From Archilochus colubris (Eukaryota > Chordata > Aves > Apodiformes > Trochilidae): a DNA stretch of 64,000 nucleotides. Under the pieces are notes generated by a model that saw nothing but the letters and a program-made list of their open reading frames with translations, was not told where the DNA came from and made no database searches. The DNA is taken from NCBI GenBank assembly GCA_023079485.1, contig CM041115.1:46714156-46778155 (forward strand), written 5' to 3'. This document shows, one piece after another, positions 57,646 through 64,000 of this stretch (positions are counted from its first letter, which is position 1; each line of letters opens with the position of its first letter). Both the position numbers and the translations under genes were made by a program.

Positions 57646-60429
57646 AATTTGTAAAGTTACTAATAAAAGTAACTAATAAAACCAAACAAATCAACCTGAA
57701 AAACCCAACCCAACAAAACAAAAGAAGTCCAAACACAAAATATCCAAACAATTAAAAATTTTATTTTAAGATACCCTCAGAACTCCTCACTCCTCAATAT
57801 GATTTTTTCCTATAGTCTGGAGGTTTGTCTATTCCCAAGTTACTGGTAAGGGAAACAGATTCTGAACTTCTCAATACCTTCCTTTCCAATTATAAAAAAA
57901 TGGTTAAAAGAATGTTCCTCGTAATGTAATTTTTTAGTGTCTATTTTGTGTACATTGACATGAAGCAGGCTAAAGTACCCTGAAAGAAAGATAGAGATTA
58001 GCCAACAAGAAGGAAAATTGGCCACTGGCAGAGAAAGAATCGTGCAGTCCCTGGAAGCAGAGATCAGTAGGTGTAGGCAATCCCCACAGCCTAGCTGGAT
58101 ACATGTCAGCAATGTGTGATGCTTAGCAGCCTTGTCACATCCTGCTATCTCAGGTAAACTGTTAAATATTAAACCACATGCACACCAGGCATCCAAAAAG
58201 GAACAGGAAAAAACACTGGATATTGAACTGCAGAGCTTAATAACTAAGCACGAGTGCCAAAAGTAGTGAAAATTATAACTACAAATATACATAAACAAGT
58301 ATCATTGCCATCAGTGACAATAAGGCAGCAGAAAAGGACTAAAGCATACACTGCAAAGGAAGAAAAAATTGTTGATGTAGAAGATTTAAGGAGTGATATA
58401 TACTTTAATTTTGTGTCTCAAAAAGAAATGATCAATTTTTAAGTCTTTACAAAGAAAACAAGCAAACAAGTATCCACAGATAAATTATAAATTTTTGTAC
58501 ATTTGGAAAAAGCTACCTTATTTTAAAATATTGCTTTATGTCCTAGAGATATCCAGCACCCTACCCCAAAATCTGAATCCTAAGTATGTCTTTAAAAATG
58601 TACGGTTTTGCTGTGTATCCATGTATTTAAAGTACAGTAATTTAAAAACTGTATTGTTTTCCTAATACTGTATTTAAATTATTTTCATGAATCTCACTCT
58701 GCTTTGGTAAAAGAATGTTAATAAAAAAAAAAGACAAACAGTAACTGATGATAAAAGTATCCGTGTCTTTTTCATCCCAGTATAGTTGCATGAGGCAACT
58801 AATATTTCACTGTGTGTTTACAGTGTTCTTTTTTCTTTCTAAAAAAGATGTATCAAGCCAAGAGCAAATGGAGCAATAGAAATTTTGGAGGAAATACACA
58901 AGAAACATTGTGTTGGAAGCAATGACAAAGAAATATTCTTATAGTAAGAATATTGCTTTACCAAACACCATTGAAATTCAGCATCACACTGAACAACAAC
59001 ATTTAAGATATTCATTTTAATCTTGTTTGATTTCTCATGGGACTTTTCCCAATGTTCCCTTTCACAAGCATAAATTTATTCACAGCACATTGTTATAAAC
59101 AAATATGTTTCAAAAATAAAGTTTGATTTTTGGTTCTTATGAAATAACTAGATATTTTTAATGTAAGAATGTATATTAATTCATACATACAGACATAAAG
59201 AAAACCCACAACCCAGACGTGCCAAAAGACTTCCACGTTTCTGCCTTGCTGGAAAAACAACTGAGTTCCAAACAGTTCATTCTGTTCTGCTTTTCCATAC
59301 TAACAGTATACAGCCCCTTAAAAGACAGTCATTTGAACAAGTCTCAGCCATCTTAGATGGAGAGATGTCAATACTTCTAATTCTGTTCCATGTGTCACTT
59401 AAAACTAACCACTTCAACATTTGTTTTTAGATTAAAGGCACATATTTATTTTAAAAAATCTAAAATTATTAAAATCCTTCTTAGTTATCACTGCACTTCT
59501 CTAAAAGAAACAGCCCTTGAAGCTCTAAGCTAAGATTGACTCTAGAAAGCATGTCAAAACGTGAAACTGTGGAAAAACACATATAATCATACTTATTTAG
59601 CTAAGGTTATCTGGCATGGCTTTTTTTCCCTCAAAAGAAAAAACACTGAGACAGAACAAATAGGCAGTACAGTGTAAAACCAAAATGAAATAATGAATAC
59701 TGAACACCAGTGCAGCACAGAGAAATGGAGAACATGCAAATAAATACTAGGGAAAAGCCATTAATTATAAAAAGGCAAAGAATGTCACCAATCAAACTAG
59801 CACTGCACAATAGAGAATAGTTAACAACTCTCTGTGTTTACAGTTATTGTACTTACAATACAAATGGAATACTGAGAATTGCACAACTGGATTCAAAGAA
59901 TCCTTGCTTGTTTAGTTTCTGTCTTGAAAGGATATAGAAAGGTTACACTATTAACACAAATTTTCAAATTATCTCAATCTCACAAAACCCTTCATTCTCA
60001 AGTAATATAAACACTAGTACTTTCAAAAGATGGTTTAATGAAAGGTAATGTTAAAATGATTTTTACAATTGTTTGGTATTTCTTTTATTAGACTCCATCC
60101 ACTGCACACATAGAGAATCAGAAAACAATTCAAATATAAAGAACATTCAGTGACAATATTTATTAAGGGCATGTGTCATGAACAAAAACTGAATTTGATT
60201 TATAATTCTTAAAACAGAGACATAAGACTACATAACATAATTTCACTGTTCTGCACAGTTGCCAACTAACAGTAAAATAACACTATTATTAAATACCACT
60301 AGCTATCTCATTTCCAATATGGGAAGATAAGCACCTAACCTAGAACACATATGATACCAACACTGCATACTATTAGTATAATTTTTGAGATATGATAGAG
60401 TTTGTCCACTTGCTCTTGAGACCACCTTC
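57646..60429 (-). other. RFX3: RFX3 5' intron, featureless stretch
   Basis: AT-rich intron starting with an A/C-rich run (57660-57730). No gene or repeat family was supported. Confidence 0.5.
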
Positions 60430-61130
60430 CTCCTGAAAGCACACTCAGACATGGCACCAGACCAGTTCCTGACGACTTTATCCAGTCAGGCCCTGAAAAT
60501 CTCTTAAGGACAAAGATGGCAAAAACTTGCTTGGCCCCACCTGCATCGCTGGCCTGCCCTTCCAAGGACAAATGTTTTCCTTATCTTCAGTCTAAATCTC
60601 TCTTGTTTCAACTTACAAGCGTTGTGTCTCAGTTCTACCATGTACTGCTGTGAAAAGCCTGGCTCCATCTTCTTGATGGCCTCCTTGCATGCATTAGGGA
60701 AGGGTGCTGCTAGGACCCCTGAAACGATCTCTTCTCCACACTGAACAAGCCCAGGTCTCTCAGTCCCTTCTCACAGAGATGTGTGTTCCAGCTCCTGACT
60801 GCCTTAGTCACCCTCTGCTGACCTTCGTCCACTTTAGCAGTGTCATTCCTTTCACGACAGTATGATGATGATGTATGGTGATGGCAAAACTACACATGGA
60901 CATTGCCTAGCAAGTGTGGAGATGGAAGGGAAAATAATTGCCCCCATTTTCTTGCCTATACCCTTGTTCAGACAGCCAAAGAGACACTGTTGATCTTCCC
61001 TATGGCCAAGGAACCCTGCTGGCTCACATTCAGCTCACTGCCAACCAGGTTAACACAGGGCCTCCTCCAGATCACTGCTTCCCAGCCACTCTGTTCCTAG
61101 CCTGTAGCTTGCAGATTATTGGCTGAGGGT
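60430..61130 (-). mobile_element. Old CR1 fragment (minus orientation)
   Basis: Diverged but in CR1 order. CTGAAAATCTCTTAAGGAC is followed by CAGTCTAAATCTCTCTTG. ACACTGAACAAGCCCAGGTC and CTCTGCTGACCTTCGTCC come next. Last come CCCCCATTTTCTTGCCTATA and TGCTGGCTCACATTCAGC, equivalent to the complement of the 'LNMSQQCA' segment. Compared with the copy at 28552 this is a much older subfamily. Confidence 0.75.
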
Positions 61131-64000
61131 CAGAAGAAGCAAAATTAGGCTATAGATGGTAAGCCTGCTGATGCTGAACCTTCAAAAAATTCAGCAGATT
61201 CGGAAGAGGTACCATCCTTGGATCATAACATTTAGCCAACAGCACAACTATGCTGACACAGTAAATTTTGAGTGTCCCAAACTTATGAGTGTGCAGCGAA
61301 CACAAGCCATTAAGAGCTGCTGAGGTTTCCAGCACCGAGTTATTCCAGGTCCCAGCCATATAACCTAGTATGTCACTCCGCAATGTAACAGTGGAAACAC
61401 TTAAAAGGCCATCTTCCACATGCAAAGTAATCATAAAACTTCATCTCAGCTGCCCAAAATACACTTGTGATACACAACTTGTGACTCAAGGCCACAGAGA
61501 ATGTAGTTAACAGAGTTGGTCACAGCACTGACATCATGATCTTGTATCTAACTCTTAAGACAGGAAATGTCAGTTTCTTCAGAATTCAGTGAGGAGAAGT
61601 ATATGCTAAAGGAAGGACAAGCAGTGAAAATACTTCAAGCCCCTTTAAAAACAGGAAACTTGACTCTGTGGCTTTTATCAGGATCATGGCAGGTAATTTT
61701 TGTACCTGAAATTTAAATCCTTGTAGGAGTTGCCTCCCAGAAGAAAGATATAAGACAGTAACTGACATAGCCCAGACTGCACAAGTTCATAGAGCTATAT
61801 TGTTCAGCTACTGGCCATCTGGATGACTTGAAATAACAGCATTTTAAAAAGCAACACCAAACAGCTGCAAGTGAACCAGTATTAAAAAGATAACCGTTAA
61901 AATACTATGAAATACACTGTTTCATAAACCAGAATCACTACTTCCATGACAAATTATGCTATTGCTTTGTAGGACCAACTTTGATTCTCAGTCTATTGCA
62001 AATAAACTTTCCCTTGGTTTGACATAAGCTTGCTGGTGAAGTCTACTCCAGCCACAAAACCTAAATGCTGTGCCCTAGGCAGAAGTTTGGGAAACCCTAA
62101 GCCCCTCTAGTCTCCACACAACTACAGACCCCATGCACAAAACCTCTTTAAACTTACCTGCCCACTGTTGTTCCATGAAATACCCTGTCAGAGCTACGCT
62201 TCTTACAGTACAAAGGAGTTTCAGAGAGTTGGAGACTAACAGAGCAACTCAGGACAACTTTCAGTCAGAAAGGACCCAGAAAGATGGGAAGAGAGAATAC
62301 CACAAAGATTCATGCTCTCATTTTAGCTCGTTGATACTTGTCTCTCTTCAAACCCAAAATCCAAGCATAAATGGGTTTCCATAAATTAAGGAAATGAAGA
62401 TGGATTTCTGTGCTAATTACCTTCATTCTGTAGCTAAGCATGTTTTTTACTCCCTAGAACAACTGTAAGGATGGTGTAGCTCACAGAAGAGCTTTCATTC
62501 TGCCCAAAGAATAATCTTTATAGAAGTTATAGGAAATTGCTATGACTATTGCACGGAATCAACTCTGAAGAGTTAAAACCATACTGGATTCTACATTTTT
62601 TTATATTTACTAAATATGGTAGAAAACAATAAAATTAATATGGAACCGTTATTTATCAACTCTTTCTGCAAACTGCAATTTAGTTGGGAGTGGCTTAACA
62701 CAGAGTGGGCCAAATAAAACAAGAGTGAATGAAATATTAAACAGGAAGCCACATGGTGATATGACTACCACATGCTCAACTAGCATGTTGATTTCAACTT
62801 ACGGCTAAAAAGGTTCAGTAAGTCAGGTACTACACAGGCAGTTCAACACCTCCTCACTAGTCACGGCTAATGCAACTTTAAATAAAATAAGATCTTTCTG
62901 CAGAGGTAATCTACTTTTCATAAGCATATAATAATTTTACAAATGGCTGCAACTGTCTGTAGAGTGATAGCTATTTAGTTAACCATTAATTAACTGTAAA
63001 ATGTGTACAATCTGGTCATTAAATTGTAAGATTTCTCAGTAAGAAAATTTGAGTAAATTTCATTTTAAAATGGCAATTATAGAACAACTCTTGTCCCAAA
63101 AAATACTTTGAAAAGCAACTATGTTTTTTTTAACTAAGGCAAGCTGGTTTAAGACAAGAGGTTTTTTCATAATTGTATCTTTCCAAATTCTCTCAGACCA
63201 TAAGAAATTAACATTGAATTTGAATAATACACATAGTACATAAAAACTTGACTAGAAAATTAGCAATCCATTATGTACAGCTACATCTTTCCTAATGGAA
63301 GAACGTACAGCTCAAGAACTGGAATGTGGAGTAGGACACATTCTTCTTTTACTAAATCTGTAACTCCATTGTCACTCCTGCTTATGTTAAGCTGAAGAAT
63401 AATTAAGGTAAGAATACAGCAGTTAAGGCTCAAGTCAGAGAACTGAGTGATCTTTTTGCAGTAGTTAAAAAGAAAGATAATCTTCAAATTTACAAGACAT
63501 TTAACTTAAGGCAGAAGTGCCTCCAACGGCAAGAGAACTACAATTATTTTGTTATTTTTCCTTTCACCTACCTATAGTGAGTAGACTTAGTCATGCTTAG
63601 ACTTAGTCCATCTCAAAATTGCACTGTCAAATTGCACCAAGCTCTTCACAATGCAGAACACTACCAAGAGATGAGGAAGAAAAAATCAGGTGATAGATGG
63701 GGCTACACTAACGAACAGCAATTTTTGTAAATATTTTGTGAATAATGTGCAATAGATCACATCAAAGTATGTCAGCTCATATTCAAAATTCTGGTCATCC
63801 AGCCACTATCGAGTAAACTCTTCAGACAGCCTACAAGGGAGCAACGTATGCAAGACTGCTCCTCTTTCTCCCTCAGCAGATTTAAGTACATTTGGGGGGC
63901 GAAAAGAAAATCAGACCAAAGGTACCCTGAAAACGATATACAATGCATCACCTGAAGATTCAGCAGACATAAGCTATCTCACTGGAGTTAAAAATGTACT
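61131..64000 (-). other. RFX3: RFX3 5' intron or upstream region, featureless stretch
   Basis: Mostly AT-rich intergenic-like sequence to the window edge. I could not identify a CpG island, promoter or 5' untranslated exon of RFX3, so the first exon probably lies beyond 64000. Confidence 0.5.

Noticed and set aside
60335..60571. 78-codon minus-strand frame as a small gene
   Set aside because: Overlaps an old CR1 and shows no recognisable domain.
1..64000. Bacterial or phage systems, CRISPR arrays, rRNA or tRNA genes
   Set aside because: Exon-intron structure, CR1 and avian LTR content indicate a bird nuclear genome; no regular spacer array or cloverleaf-like gene was noticed by eye.

Overview
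The window looks like part of a bird genome, inside a very large gene. Three exons on the minus strand encode the amino-terminal 158 residues of the winged-helix transcription factor RFX3. Non-coding DNA is AT-rich, and at least a dozen fragments of the avian CR1 non-LTR retrotransposon lie in both orientations, many with the 3' end typical of CR1 (tandem ATTCTATG-type octamers). A diverged solo LTR of an avian endogenous retrovirus is also present. There are no bacterial features (operons, ribosome binding sites, CRISPR). RFX3 lies on the Z chromosome in chicken, so Z linkage is likely here; that is inference.

Layout, following RFX3 transcription from high to low coordinates: 64000-18486 is the 5' intron (or upstream region) of RFX3. 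18485-18361 is the exon with the start codon, 11919-11822 is the second coding exon, and 2189-1931 is the third. 1930-1 is the next intron. The DNA-binding domain and everything after it lie outside the window. Splice sites and phases agree across all three exons.

Repeats within the introns: a nested CR1 pair at 19740-23210, a 456-base uninterrupted pyrimidine tract at 27519-27974, a young 5'-truncated CR1 with an intact reverse-transcriptase carboxy-terminal frame at 28552-29640, and a CR1 relic at 48120-49800 that retains ORF1-esterase-like and ORF2-endonuclease-like sequence. Other CR1 pieces lie near 9505, 25695, 28015, 30290, 34441, 42110, 43490, 45095, 55220, 57078 and 60430. A solo LTR lies at 10236-10782.

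The most interesting locus is a GC-rich island at about 34740-36250. It carries an intact plus-strand frame (35639-36094) for a 151-residue C3HC4 RING protein that resembles the RING region of the E3 ligase TOPORS and is followed by a polyadenylation signal. It sits antisense inside the RFX3 intron. Also worth checking are a decayed 177-codon reading frame at 7805-8335, an RFX-type X-box-like site at 54736-54748 inside the RFX3 intron, a 36-base plus-strand micro-exon candidate at 17764-17799, and several strong inverted repeats, including a twin pair at 52001-52057.
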